Position numbers and translations under genes: made by a program. A DNA stretch of 64,000 bases from positions 104,970-168,969 of the forward strand of contig NZ_JBFMIA010000006.1 of NCBI RefSeq assembly GCF_040801915.1, read 5' to 3'. This document shows positions 25,784 to 35,027 of the stretch, in pieces. The DNA is from Jeotgalibacillus marinus. GTDB lineage: Bacteria > Bacillota > Bacilli > Bacillales > Jeotgalibacillaceae. The notes beneath the pieces are model-generated. The model made no database searches, had not been told where the DNA came from, and saw only the letters and a list, made by a program, of their open reading frames with translations. Every line of letters starts with the position of its first letter. Positions within the stretch are counted from its first letter, which is position 1.

Positions 25784-26121
25784 TTAAAAGGTTGATATGA
25801 TACGTGGAAGCGTTCTAGTATGTGGAAAGATGAATTCAACGATTATTGTGGAAAAGTTTAGTCTTGCAGAAACAGGATCATTGCCAAATTTGGTCTTGCC
25901 CAAACAGAGAGTTGGTTGACCTAAATGGTGAACTTCGTGAACACTATGTAAAGAGGTGAGAAACACCCCCTCCAAACATCATTGTTACTTTTCGTAGAAA
26001 ATTATCTGAAAAAATAAAGGGATAGTTCATATTCGGACATTTCTTTACACCATTCAAACCATTTATCACGATTCTCCCAATTATAATCAAATAATGCCAT
26101 AATAGATGATTTTTCTTCCAT
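25784..26121 (-). pseudogene. DinB/YfiT-like domain protein, internally deleted
   Basis: The minus strand has a good start (ATG 26121 behind GAGGG) and reads MEEKSSIMALFDYNWENRDK then WFEWCKEMSEYEL, the typical N terminus of Bacillus DinB-family proteins, before stopping at 26002. A second segment ending at 25784 reads HSVHEVHHLGQPTLCLGK then NDPVSARLN, matching the C-terminal metal-site helix (usually HEIHHIGQLSVWAREIG...PVSANL). The central hundred or so residues are gone, so this is a two-piece pseudogene. It accounts for most of the 700-base spacer between pepA and yuiF. Confidence 0.7.
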
Positions 26122-26133
26122 TCAATCCCTCTA

Positions 26134-26161
26134 TTCTGTTAAAATATTTATATTAACAGAA
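26134..26161. promoter_or_regulatory. Inverted repeat upstream of the DinB remnant
   Basis: TTCTGTTAA and TTAACAGAA are perfect inverted 9-mers with a 10-base AT spacer, 13 bases from the DinB start. Likely an operator or promoter symmetry element of that dead gene, or of divergent yuiF. Confidence 0.35.
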
Positions 26162-26309
26162 AATTCAATAATATACTACCTGTTAAAAGCAGCCAAAGTA
26201 AAAAGATTCTATCATTTTGTTGACTCTTTTTTAATGGTTTGTTAATGTTTTAGTACGTTACCTGTTTATCAGACTAAAGAACAAGAGTTCAGATTGGGAG
26301 GTTGATTGA

Positions 26310-27638
26310 GTGAATGCTGTCATTATTGCTGTCTTGCTTATGCTGATTCTAAGTTTGTTTAGAATTAATGTCGTGATTGCTTTGATTGCTGGGGGAATCG
26401 TAGGGGGGTTCGTAGGAGGACTTTCTGCTGATGAAATCGTAAATGTATTTTCTGAAGGTGTTGGAGGCGGTGCGAATATTGCCTTGAGTTATGCACTATT
26501 GGGTGGATTTGCTGTGGCGATTTCTTATACGGGTCTTCCAAAGCTTTTAGTAGATAGGATTGTAAAAATGGTAAGTAGACGAGGGGAGGCGCGCCAACAA
26601 GCATTGCCAAAAGTACTTATCGTATTAGCAATTTTATTTATATCATGTTTGTCACAAAACGTTGTGCCTGTACACATTGCGTTTATCCCGTTGTTAATTC
26701 CACCATTATTGTTGGTCATGAATGAACTGCAAATTGATCGTCGTTTAATTGCAACGGTGCTTACGTTTGGTTTAACAGCTCCATATATATTATTACCTTA
26801 TGGCTTTGGTCAGATTTTTCATGAAACGATTGCAACCAATATGGAATTAAGCGGATTAGCGATAAATCTTAGTGATATTCCAATAGCAATGTTGATTCCG
26901 ACTGCAGGGATGGTTGTTGGTCTAGCCATTGCCATTTTCTTTAGTTACCGTAAGCCAAGGAAGTATATACAAAAGCCGGTTACTACTATATCCAAAGATG
27001 TCCGTAATGAAAAAATGGTTTCTAAAAAAGACTTTACCGTTACAATTATCGCGATCATTGCGGCACTTGTTGTTCAGACAGTTATCGGGTCCATGGTATT
27101 TAGTGCGGTTGTAGGTCTTGGTATTTTATTTATCACAGGAACGGTAAAACTACGCGACCAGGATGATTTGATGACGGACGGAATGAAAATGATGGCGTTT
27201 ATCGGTTTCGTGATGATTGCTGCAAATGGATTTGCTGCGATTCTCATTGCAACAGGTGATATTGAAAATCTTGTGAGTGGAGCAACTTCTGTGATTGGCG
27301 ATAATAAAGCACTTGCTGCATTGCTTATGCTACTTGTTGGACTCGTTGTAACGATGGGAATTGGCTCTTCATTTGCAACGATTCCGATCATTGCGGTTAT
27401 TTTTGTTCCACTGGCTCTTCAGTTAGGTTTTAGTCCAATGGCAACAATTGTGTTAATTGGTACGGCAGGAGCGCTTGGTGATGCAGGTTCGCCAGCTTCA
27501 GATAGTACGCTCGGGCCAACCGCTGGATTAAATGCAGATGGTCAACACAATCACATTTGGGATACGGTTGTACCTACTTTTGTTCATTATAATATCCCAT
27601 TAGTTTTATTCGGTTGGATTGCTTCGTTGATCCTATAA
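26310..27638 (+). CDS. yuiF: YuiF family Na+/H+ antiporter-like / amino acid carrier
   Basis: 442 residues with about 11-12 membrane segments. LIAGGIVGGFVGGLSADEIV near the N terminus, LSQNVVPVHIAFIPLLIPPL in the middle and GDAGSPASDSTLGPTAGLNADGQHNH near the end match YuiF. The protein belongs to the ion transporter superfamily containing NhaC and GntP carriers; annotated variously as Na+/H+ antiporter or amino acid transporter. Substrate undecided. GTG 26310 is preceded by GGGAGG. Confidence 0.85.
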   Translation: MNAVIIAVLLMLILSLFRINVVIALIAGGIVGGFVGGLSADEIVNVFSEGVGGGANIALSYALLGGFAVAISYTGLPKLLVDRIVKMVSRRGEARQQALPKVLIVLAILFISCLSQNVVPVHIAFIPLLIPPLLLVMNELQIDRRLIATVLTFGLTAPYILLPYGFGQIFHETIATNMELSGLAINLSDIPIAMLIPTAGMVVGLAIAIFFSYRKPRKYIQKPVTTISKDVRNEKMVSKKDFTVTIIAIIAALVVQTVIGSMVFSAVVGLGILFITGTVKLRDQDDLMTDGMKMMAFIGFVMIAANGFAAILIATGDIENLVSGATSVIGDNKALAALLMLLVGLVVTMGIGSSFATIPIIAVIFVPLALQLGFSPMATIVLIGTAGALGDAGSPASDSTLGPTAGLNADGQHNHIWDTVVPTFVHYNIPLVLFGWIASLIL

Positions 27639-27734
27639 AACAAGTAGTAGGCTGAATTCTCATTTGGCGCGTTTGCCCAAGCTCATCGTCCTTTTTCACA
27701 TATGAATATAAGGAACGAAGAAGGAGGGATCAGA

Positions 27735-27893
27735 ATGCCGCCAAGAGGTTTACGCTACGGTCGACCTGGATACGGAGGTGGTTTTGGTAGGCCAGGTTTT
27801 GGCCGACCATTTCGTCCGTACTATCGACCGTTCTACCGACCATATTTTAGGCCGTACTTCCGACCATTTCGACCATTTCGACCATATTATTAA
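27735..27893 (+). CDS. Arg-Pro-aromatic low-complexity peptide
   Basis: 52 residues made almost only of Arg, Pro, Phe, Tyr and Gly. It begins MPPRGLRYGRPGYGGGFGRP and continues as repeats of RPxx (RPFY, RPYF, RPFR). There is no Lys, Asp, Glu, Cys, Ser or Thr. A good AAGGAGGG site precedes ATG 27735. Composition recalls small Tyr/Arg-rich spore coat or structural peptides, but no family was recognised. Between yuiF and yuxO; monocistronic with a terminator after it. Confidence 0.65.
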   Translation: MPPRGLRYGRPGYGGGFGRPGFGRPFRPYYRPFYRPYFRPYFRPFRPFRPYY

Positions 27894-27932
27894 CAGCTAG
27901 AAATCCACGACTTTATGATATTTATCGATTAT

Positions 27933-27968
27933 GCTTTAAGTGCCCCAGAAGGGTGCTTAAGGCTTTAT
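27933..27968 (+). terminator. Terminator after the RPxx peptide
   Basis: GCTTTAAGTGCCC and GGGTGCTTAAGGC pair with small mismatches, followed by a T-rich tract. Confidence 0.6.
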
Positions 27969-28154
27969 TATTTTCAAATAGTTTTTTGCTGAATAGATAA
28001 AGTTGCTGACCAGATTTGTGCAAGTCATTTTGTGGCTGAATGGTAGAAGTTTTCATGCGGAAATGCAGAATCTCATGCTATCTTTTGTTCTTGATTTTTC
28101 TCTATCAACGCTTCAAGATAAAAGAGAGACAAGGGAAAGGGAGTGGGAGAAGCT

Positions 28155-28556
28155 ATGGATTTAGCAAAGATGCAAAATGATCATACCCTATTAAATGCTC
28201 TAGGAATTGAAATCGTTTCGATAGAAGAAGGGGAAGTTATTGCAACGATGCCTGTTGATGAGCGCACACGTCAACCTCTTGGTTATTTACATGGTGGAGC
28301 TTCAGTTGCGCTAGCGGAGACGGTTGCCAGTTTTGGATCAGTGGCACTCATCAATTTAGATACACATACGTGCTTTGGGCTCGAGATAAATGCCAATCAT
28401 ATTAAAGCAAAAAAAGATGGTATGGTAACAGCAAAAGCGACTACAATTCATCGCGGTCGTACGACAATGGTGTGGGAAATCAAGATTGTAGATGAGCAAG
28501 ATCAGCTTATTTGTATTTCAAGATGTACCGTTTCTGTCGTTGAAAAAAGATCGTAA
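28155..28556 (+). CDS. yuxO: Hotdog-fold thioesterase YuxO (DHNA-CoA/PaaI type)
   Basis: 133 residues. PLGYLHGGASVALAETVASFGS is the hotdog helix with the HGG motif, and NANHIKAKKDGMVTAKA follows as in PaaI-type thioesterases. In B. subtilis the orthologue is implicated in 1,4-dihydroxy-2-naphthoyl-CoA hydrolysis for menaquinone synthesis. It lies next to mrp as in that organism, convergent with it. Start ATG 28155 or 28170 are both possible. Confidence 0.88.
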   Translation: MDLAKMQNDHTLLNALGIEIVSIEEGEVIATMPVDERTRQPLGYLHGGASVALAETVASFGSVALINLDTHTCFGLEINANHIKAKKDGMVTAKATTIHRGRTTMVWEIKIVDEQDQLICISRCTVSVVEKRS

Positions 28557-28621
28557 ATGTTACCCTCATCCTAGAAAAGAATAACTGCAAAAGAAGAGGA
28601 CTCGATTGACCAGCTAAAGCA

Positions 28622-28666
28622 AAAAAAGAATCCCGACGACATGTCAGGATTCTTCTTTTTTTGCTT
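28622..28666. terminator. Bidirectional terminator between yuxO and mrpG
   Basis: AAGAATCC and GGATTCTT with inner GAC/GTC, flanked by A7 and T7 runs; ends both convergent units. mrpG ends within its right arm. Confidence 0.85.
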
Positions 28667-29033
28667 TTTTGTATTCATCATTTCTTGTTTCATAGTGATC
28701 TTTTTTCGCAAGGTCATCTTGAATTGATTCATCTGCAAGTTTAACACCAGAGTTATAAGCTGCTCTTGCGATTAAGTGACCGCCAACTGGCGCTGTAATG
28801 AGAACAAAGAAAATTGCTATCACGACACGTGAACTGAAGATCCCTTCTTCGGTAAAAAAGAAAATCAACGTTCCAATTAATATACACATGACCCCAAGCG
28901 TAGCACTTTTAGAAGCCGCGTGTGTTCGACTATACACATCAGGGAGACGAATAAAGCCAAGCGCTGTTACAACGCTAAAAAATGCCCCCACAAGAACGAA
29001 AAATGCAATCACAAAACTACTTATTTCGGTCAT
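28644..29033 (-). CDS. mrpG: Mrp antiporter subunit G
   Basis: 129 residues with three membrane helices. LVGAFFSVVTALGFIRLPDVYSRTHAASKS is the diagnostic PhaG_MnhG motif; here only the part up to IRLPDVYSRTHAA need be seen. Last gene of the mrpABCDEFG unit, and it starts inside mrpF (17-base overlap). Charged C terminus in the cytoplasm. Needed for the multi-subunit Na+/H+ antiporter used in pH homeostasis of alkaliphiles. Confidence 0.93.
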   Translation of the reverse strand: MTEISSFVIAFFVLVGAFFSVVTALGFIRLPDVYSRTHAASKSATLGVMCILIGTLIFFFTEEGIFSSRVVIAIFFVLITAPVGGHLIARAAYNSGVKLADESIQDDLAKKDHYETRNDEYKKAKKEES

Positions 29034-29301
29034 GTTGGATAATCTCCCCTTTCTCTAAATATTTGGAGAAAGCAACCGTTGAAATGAAAGCAAGAATTCC
29101 AAGAAGAAGGATAACCTCTAAAAATACACTCGTTCGCAACAAAATGGAAACAAGCCCGATGACAGAGATTAAACTGATTCCTATAGAATCAAGAGCTATA
29201 ACGCGGTCTGGCGTTGTAGGACCTTTAATCACACGATACACAAGGGCGATCATGGATAACACGATAGCGATGAGCGAGATAGATACAACCATTGTTAACA
29301 T
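29017..29301 (-). CDS. mrpF: Mrp antiporter subunit F
   Basis: 94 residues, three helices. VYRVIKGPTTPDRVIALDSIG is the conserved MrpF/PhaF motif between helix 1 and 2. Start overlaps the end of mrpE by one base. Part of the small-subunit end of the Mrp complex; MrpF has also been linked to bile salt/solute efflux in B. subtilis. Confidence 0.93.
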   Translation of the reverse strand: MLTMVVSISLIAIVLSMIALVYRVIKGPTTPDRVIALDSIGISLISVIGLVSILLRTSVFLEVILLLGILAFISTVAFSKYLEKGEIIQHDRNK

Positions 29302-29777
29302 TATCGGCTCACCTCCGTAATTGCTTTTTCAAATCCATCCCTGATCGATGACACCAAATTTTGAACATCTGTGATATGCAATGCATGAATGTATAACGAT
29401 TGATTATCATCACTGACATCAACAACAAGTGTGCCAGGCGTTAACGTAATGAGCAGAGAGAGTAGTGTTACTTCCCACTTGCTTTTCAGCGCTGTATCAT
29501 ACTTGAAAATGCCAGGTGTAATGTTCATTTTTGGTCTTAAAATAATCGTGAACACTTCCCAGTTTGCTTTAATGAGTTCCCTCGTAAACAAAATCGTTAG
29601 CTTTACAACAGCGACCACGCGCCCCATATAAAAACGTGATTGAAAAAATCGTCTCATCGCAAATATAACGAGCATGCCAAGGAAGAACCCAACGATAAAG
29701 CCAGATGATGTAAATGATCCACCTAAAAACATCCAAAGAAACGCCAAAAAGAAATTTAATAATAGTTGAAATGCCAT
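29301..29777 (-). CDS. mrpE: Mrp antiporter subunit E
   Basis: 158 residues with two to three N-terminal helices and a soluble C-terminal domain. VTLLSLLITLTPGTLVVDVS is the MrpE/PhaE signature. Six bases after mrpD. Required for full antiport activity in alkaliphile Mrp systems. Confidence 0.93.
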   Translation of the reverse strand: MAFQLLLNFFLAFLWMFLGGSFTSSGFIVGFFLGMLVIFAMRRFFQSRFYMGRVVAVVKLTILFTRELIKANWEVFTIILRPKMNITPGIFKYDTALKSKWEVTLLSLLITLTPGTLVVDVSDDNQSLYIHALHITDVQNLVSSIRDGFEKAITEVSR

Positions 29778-29783
29778 ATCACA

Positions 29784-31265
29784 TTACTCCTTTAGCACTG
29801 CGTCTATATAGATTGCAGGGTTTACGAGTGGTTCTACTGCCTGTGTGATAAACGGTCGAACCGCTTCTGCACCGACTCCGTAAGCGATCGCAATCATAAT
29901 AAGTGCGGCCGCAGGGATCAACAGACGATAGGCCAGATGAGCTTTTGCCCCGTGATACTCTTTAGGCGTTCCCCAAAAACCATTCGTAAAGATTCTCATT
30001 GCAGAATAAAGCACGAGCAAGCTTGAAAGAAGAACTAGTCCAGGGCCAATATAATCTTCTGCAACAAAACCGCCACGTACAATTAACAGTTTACCAACAA
30101 ATCCACTTAGTGGTGGAATACCTGCAAGTGATAAAGCTGCGATAAAATATGTCCAGCCAAGCCATGGATACTTTTGTATAAGGCCACCCATGTCTTTTAA
30201 ATGACTCGATCCAACAATGGCAATCATAATTCCAACAAGAAGGAAAAGAGCTGCTTTGATCACCATATCATGTAGAAGGTAAAATACTGCTCCCTCTAAT
30301 GCATCTGGCGTCATTACAGATACACCGTATAAAATAACACCAACGGCAATGATAATGTTATAAATGATGATCATTTTCACATCACGATACGCAACTGCCC
30401 CAATAATACCGACCACGATGGTTAACAGTGATAACACACCTAAAACTGTATGCGTATAGCCTACGTCATGATAGAAAAATAAAGTATACGTTCGCATAAT
30501 CGAGTAGATCCCGACTTTTGTTAACAAGGCACCGAACAGAGCTAGTACAGGAATCGGTGGCGCGTGATATGAACTAGGTAACCAGAAGTAAAGCGGGAAT
30601 ATAGCACCTTTTAATCCAAATACGAGTAAAAAGAGAATCGCGATAACCGTGACAATTCCAGGTTGATCAATTTCAGCTATTCGCTGTGATACATGCGCCA
30701 TATTTAGTGTGCCAACAACAGAATAAAGGTACGCTATTGCAGTAACGAAAAGTGCAGAAGATATGACATTGATTAAAACGTACTTGATCGATTCTCGTAA
30801 CTGAGCTTTTCTCCCACCTAAAACAATGAGTAAATAAGAGGCGATCAAAAACACTTCAAAGAATACAAACAAGTTAAAAATGTCACCTGTTGTGAATGCG
30901 CCATTTATTCCGACTAATAGAAATTGAATTCCAATATAGTAGAAAAAACGTTCGTGCTCTTCATCCATGTAATAAATCGAATACCAGATGACAAACAGCG
31001 TAATGATACTCGTCGTTAAAACAAGTAGGGCTGATAGCATATCAGAAACGAGCGGGATGCCGTATGGTGCGGGCCAGTCGCCTAAGTTTAACGTTTGAAT
31101 GCCGTCTTGTTTCACTGTGGCTACTAAAATAATGGAAGCAACAACAGCTCCAATTGAAGCAATAATCGAAATGACTCGCTGTGCTTTAATGCGCTTCGGG
31201 AAGAACATTAAAATAACAGCTGTAAGTAATGGAATTAGAATCGGAAGTAAAGGTAAGTTAATCAT
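29784..31265 (-). CDS. mrpD: Mrp antiporter subunit D (complex I ND2/ND4-like)
   Basis: 493 residues, about 14 membrane segments. Homologous to proton-pumping subunits of NADH dehydrogenase: FFEVFLIASYLLIVLGGRKA carries the conserved Glu on TM5 and LLTKVGIYSIMRTYTLFF the conserved Lys region. LFLLVGIMIAIVGSSHLKDMG belongs to the same family. Overlaps mrpC by eight bases. Probably forms part of the ion translocation path. Confidence 0.95.
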   Translation of the reverse strand: MINLPLLPILIPLLTAVILMFFPKRIKAQRVISIIASIGAVVASIILVATVKQDGIQTLNLGDWPAPYGIPLVSDMLSALLVLTTSIITLFVIWYSIYYMDEEHERFFYYIGIQFLLVGINGAFTTGDIFNLFVFFEVFLIASYLLIVLGGRKAQLRESIKYVLINVISSALFVTAIAYLYSVVGTLNMAHVSQRIAEIDQPGIVTVIAILFLLVFGLKGAIFPLYFWLPSSYHAPPIPVLALFGALLTKVGIYSIMRTYTLFFYHDVGYTHTVLGVLSLLTIVVGIIGAVAYRDVKMIIIYNIIIAVGVILYGVSVMTPDALEGAVFYLLHDMVIKAALFLLVGIMIAIVGSSHLKDMGGLIQKYPWLGWTYFIAALSLAGIPPLSGFVGKLLIVRGGFVAEDYIGPGLVLLSSLLVLYSAMRIFTNGFWGTPKEYHGAKAHLAYRLLIPAAALIMIAIAYGVGAEAVRPFITQAVEPLVNPAIYIDAVLKE

Positions 31266-31599
31266 TCGTTTCAGTACCTCTCATTTGCTCCATATTGTCC
31301 GTGCCGAGCTCTTGATACGCTCTATAAGCAAGAACTAAGAAAAACGCTGTTACCCCAAAACTGATAACGATTGCGGTTAACACTAATGCTTGAGGGAGTG
31401 GGTCAGTATAAGAATGGACTCCCTCCCTCAAAACAGCAGCTTCACCCGTTTTAAGACCACTCATCGTTAGTAACAATAGATGAGCGCCATGACTTAAAAG
31501 AGCTGTGCCAATGATAATACGCAATAAGCTTTTTGATAAAATCAAATACATTGCACTCGAAAAAAGTATACCGATTACAATTGACATAAGAATCTCCAT
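31258..31599 (-). CDS. mrpC: Mrp antiporter subunit C (NuoK-like)
   Basis: 113 residues, three helices, homologous to NuoK. LILSKSLLRIIIGTALLSHG and DPLPQALVLTAIVISFGVTA are the signature stretches, the latter including the conserved Pro-Leu-Pro-Gln-Ala-Leu. Tightly packed between mrpB and mrpD with overlaps on both sides. Confidence 0.95.
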   Translation of the reverse strand: MEILMSIVIGILFSSAMYLILSKSLLRIIIGTALLSHGAHLLLLTMSGLKTGEAAVLREGVHSYTDPLPQALVLTAIVISFGVTAFFLVLAYRAYQELGTDNMEQMRGTETND

Positions 31600-32024
31600 T
31601 ATTCACTCTCCCCTATCGTCTGAATAATGGTCATTGTTACACCTATTACGACTAGGTACACCCCAATTTCAAAGAAAACAGCTGTGTGAAGAGAGGTTTT
31701 TCCTAAAATAGGAAGAGTGAAATAGTCGAAAGCATGTGTTAAAAAAGGTTTGTTGAATAACAATGCACCAGTTGCGGTTAAAACGGACATCAACAATCCT
31801 GCTGCAGTCATGATTTTAAAATCAAAAGGCAGGATCGCCTTTAATGTTTTTATATCGTAAGCAAGCAACAACAAAACGAGCGCTGCAGAGGTTATCAATG
31901 CTCCGACAAAGCCTCCGCCAGGTTCATAGTGACCAGCAAAGAAAAGGTGAAGAGCAAACAAAATAATCATAAAAGAGATAACCGACGTGACAGTTTGTAA
32001 AATTACATCGTTTGTCTTTTTCAT
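31599..32024 (-). CDS. mrpB: Mrp antiporter subunit B
   Basis: 141 residues, about four helices. HLFFAGHYEPGGGFVGALIT is the MnhB signature and FEIGVYLVVIGVTMTIIQTI the C-terminal helix. The correct start is the ATG that overlaps the mrpA stop codon as ATGA, preceded by GGGAGGAAAAG; the longer reading frame upstream runs inside mrpA. Confidence 0.95.
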   Translation of the reverse strand: MKKTNDVILQTVTSVISFMIILFALHLFFAGHYEPGGGFVGALITSAALVLLLLAYDIKTLKAILPFDFKIMTAAGLLMSVLTATGALLFNKPFLTHAFDYFTLPILGKTSLHTAVFFEIGVYLVVIGVTMTIIQTIGESE

Positions 32025-34426
32025 TTCTTTTCCTCCCTTGGTCCGCGGAATCGGATCATCGCGTAAATACCCAAGCCTGCGACGCCAAGTACACATATTT
32101 CAAATAGTGTGTCAAAGCCACGGAAGTCAACTAAAATAACGTTGACCATATTACCTCCGGCTGCTAAGTCATACACATTATCAATATGGTATTGAGAAAT
32201 CGAATCAAATGATCGACTGCTAAAGGAAGATATCGAAATTAACGTTATTGTTAGTCCGACCAGCATAGATAAAAAAGCATTTCCAAATCGGAATCGCATT
32301 CTTTCTTCTTTTCTGCTGATCTCAGGTAAATGATAAAAGCAAAGTAAGAATAACGCGACAGTAACGGTTTCAATAACTAGTTGTGTCAGTGCTAAGTCAG
32401 GCGCTCTAAATAGGACGAAAAATAGCGCAACTGAGTAGCCAACAACACCAAGTGCAATGATTGAGGTTAAACGTGACTTAACGAATAAGATAGTTACTGC
32501 CCCAGCAATCATGACAAGAGCGAGCACAACTTCATATGCTTTAATTTCAGCAAGGTTTGAAGTATCAATTGAAAAACCATCTTTGATGATGAGTGTAGAA
32601 AGTAAGATCGCAACAAAAAATGAGAAAATGTACACTAAATACGTTCTCATAAACCCTGACATAACACCGTTTGTTAAACGATAACCGCCCGACTCACTTC
32701 TAGACAAGCTTCTATCATACATTCCATTTAACGTAAATCGTTCAGGTATTCTGTTATAAATCTTTTGCCATTTAGCAAGCGTTGAATACAGGACGATCCC
32801 TGTCAAAATAATTCCTAATGTCATAAACAATTCTGGCGTAAAGCCGTGCCAAAAGTAAATATTAACATCAACTGTTTGGCCAGATGCAACTAAGCTAGGT
32901 AAAATTGCCTCAACAGCAGGTTTAATCATAGTATTTGACAATAAGTTCGGGAAAAAACCAAAGACGACCACTAGGGTAACTAGAATAATTGGTGAAATCA
33001 ACATACCAATTGGTGCTTCATGCGGTTTTTTCGGAAGCTTATCGAATTGAGGCTTTCCTAAAAATGTTTTAAAGACAAGCTTGATACTGTAAATAAACGT
33101 GAACACACTTGCGACCCATGCAAGAACAGGGAATAGCACACCCCATGTGCTTAGATTGAAAAGGTCCAACTCAAAAACGGAGATCATCCCAGTTAAGAAC
33201 ATTTCTTTACTTAGGAAACCGTTAAACGGGGGAAGACCCGCCATCGAAAAAGAACCAATTATCGCAATGGTAAAGGTAATTGGCATTAAATTTACGAGGC
33301 CACCGAGTTTTCTAATATCTCGTGTACCTGTCTCATGATCGACAATTCCTGCCATCATGAACAAACTTCCTTTAAAGGTTGCGTGGTTAATCAAATGGAA
33401 CACAGCAGCAATTGTAGCAATCATATAAACATTGTCATCAAGTTGGTCGTAATGAAGTGCCGCAGCACCTAATCCAAGTAATGACATGATTAATCCGAGC
33501 TGACTGATCGTTGAATAAGCAAGTATCGCTTTTAAATCAGTTTGTTTGACTGCATTGAAGGATCCCCAGAACAACGTGAATATTCCAAAAGCAGCAACTA
33601 ACCAAAGCCATAGTCCTGATTCTGCAAAAACTGGACTCATACGAGCAACCAAATAAATACCCGCTTTTACCATCGTTGCAGAGTGAAGGTAGGCACTAAC
33701 TGGAGTAGGTGCTTCCATCGCATCAGGTAACCAAATGTGAAACGGAAACTGAGCTGATTTTGTAAACGCACCAAGTAAAATTAAGATTAATGCCGGAATA
33801 AACAAGGGTTCAGTAATAAGCGTTGTAGACATACCGATAAGTTCTTGGATGCTAAACGTATTACCCATAATGTACAGAAGCACAATCCCACCGAGCATAG
33901 AAAGTCCACCAAAAACGGTAATCAGCATTGATTTTTGAGCGCCATAACGTGAACGCTCGCGATCATACCAATAACCGATCAAAAGAAAAGAAGAAATGGA
34001 CGTAAACTCCCAGAACATATACAACACAATTAAGTTATCTGAAAGAACGACACCAAGCATTGCACCCATAAACATCAATAAATAAACATAGAAGTTATGA
34101 AGGGCTTCTTTCTCTTTTGCTAAATAGTAAATGGAGTACAAAACCACGAGTGAACCAATTCCCGTAATGAGAAGGGCGAATAATAACCCTAACCCGTCCA
34201 AGTGAGCGATAAAGTTAATCCCAAGAGATGGAATCCACTCAACGGTTTTGGTAACAGTTTGCCCATCTCTTGTGAGGGGCATGAACTGAATAAAGTAAAT
34301 AAACAAAGTGAGTGGCACAAGTAAAACGAACCATCCTGTATGAATATTTCGGAATCCCTTAAAGAGAAAAGGGATAAAGACTGCCGATAAGAAAGGCAGT
34401 ACGATGGCAAGGTGAAGCAGCGACAA
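32021..34426 (-). CDS. mrpA: Mrp antiporter subunit A (NuoL-like with C-terminal MrpA domain)
   Basis: About 801 residues and some 20 helices. The first 500 residues resemble NuoL: MFWEFTSISSFLLIGYWYDR (Glu in TM5), FHIWLPDAMEAPTPVSAYLH and TMVKAGIYLVARMSP (Lys). The C-terminal part contains FVLFRAPDLALTQLVIETVT, the DUF4040 motif specific to MrpA. TTG 34426 is preferred after AAAGGAGGGATTTCG; longer frames start upstream of that site. First gene of the mrp operon. Confidence 0.95.
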   Translation of the reverse strand: MSLLHLAIVLPFLSAVFIPFLFKGFRNIHTGWFVLLVPLTLFIYFIQFMPLTRDGQTVTKTVEWIPSLGINFIAHLDGLGLLFALLITGIGSLVVLYSIYYLAKEKEALHNFYVYLLMFMGAMLGVVLSDNLIVLYMFWEFTSISSFLLIGYWYDRERSRYGAQKSMLITVFGGLSMLGGIVLLYIMGNTFSIQELIGMSTTLITEPLFIPALILILLGAFTKSAQFPFHIWLPDAMEAPTPVSAYLHSATMVKAGIYLVARMSPVFAESGLWLWLVAAFGIFTLFWGSFNAVKQTDLKAILAYSTISQLGLIMSLLGLGAAALHYDQLDDNVYMIATIAAVFHLINHATFKGSLFMMAGIVDHETGTRDIRKLGGLVNLMPITFTIAIIGSFSMAGLPPFNGFLSKEMFLTGMISVFELDLFNLSTWGVLFPVLAWVASVFTFIYSIKLVFKTFLGKPQFDKLPKKPHEAPIGMLISPIILVTLVVVFGFFPNLLSNTMIKPAVEAILPSLVASGQTVDVNIYFWHGFTPELFMTLGIILTGIVLYSTLAKWQKIYNRIPERFTLNGMYDRSLSRSESGGYRLTNGVMSGFMRTYLVYIFSFFVAILLSTLIIKDGFSIDTSNLAEIKAYEVVLALVMIAGAVTILFVKSRLTSIIALGVVGYSVALFFVLFRAPDLALTQLVIETVTVALFLLCFYHLPEISRKEERMRFRFGNAFLSMLVGLTITLISISSFSSRSFDSISQYHIDNVYDLAAGGNMVNVILVDFRGFDTLFEICVLGVAGLGIYAMIRFRGPREEKK

Positions 34427-34693
34427 CGAAATCCCTCCTTTAACATACATCACAATCACATTATGCTTTTTGAGTGAATAAGCATACTAACACATTTAAA
34501 TAAGGACCACGTGTATATGCAGTGTTTGTTCTGCATAAGCAGTCCTTTGTGACTTGACCTCTATATTTACGCGTAAAGAAAGTATAACGTAAAAAAACAA
34601 AGTTTGCATCTTAGAAACCCACGACATCCGTTGATTTTTCATGCTTTATATATATGAAGAAAGAGGTGATAAAAAAATTTTAAATTATGTAAT

Positions 34694-34703
34694 TTTGTCG
34701 AAA
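34694..34703 (+). promoter_or_regulatory. Possible Spo0A box upstream of mrpA
   Basis: TTTGTCGAAA, a TGTCGAA-core match about 270 bases upstream of mrpA within an AT-rich gap (34460-34848) that contains no gene. Meaning uncertain. Confidence 0.25.
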
Positions 34704-34848
34704 ATTGTAGGTTATTCCCGGCGGTATTCGTGTGATTTCTTCAAAAATACTTTTCTTTATTTTAGGAAACTCTTATCATGGAAGAGAATGGTTAGAGATT
34801 AAGTGTAAATTTAGGAGAGTAATTGATGAAAAACACTTAACAGGATAT

Positions 34849-35004
34849 CTACTGTTCCGGAAATGATTGTGTCACGTCAATGCTTTTCGCTAGTGTATCG
34901 TTAACTGCAGATACAGTTTGAATTTCTTTAATCGCGCCTATCCATAATAAAATACACAAAGGAAGCAATAAACCTACAGTGATATAACCTATTGTCATTC
35001 TCAT
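34849..35004 (-). CDS. Small single-helix membrane peptide
   Basis: 51 residues, MRMTIGYITVGLLLPLCILL then WIGAIKEIQTVSAVNDTLAK: one N-terminal helix and a short outward-facing polar tail, no lipobox. It begins 24 bases after the yuxJ stop, with AAGGA upstream, so it is probably co-transcribed with yuxJ. No family recognised. Confidence 0.5.
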   Translation of the reverse strand: MRMTIGYITVGLLLPLCILLWIGAIKEIQTVSAVNDTLAKSIDVTQSFPEQ

Positions 35005-35027
35005 CTTTTTCACTCGTTCCTTATAAA

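Noticed and set aside
32025..32096. N-terminal extension of MrpB
   Set aside because: Runs inside mrpA; the ATG overlapping the mrpA stop has the ribosome site.
34460..34848. Additional gene upstream of mrpA
   Set aside because: Only short AT-rich frames without ribosome sites; no recognisable product.
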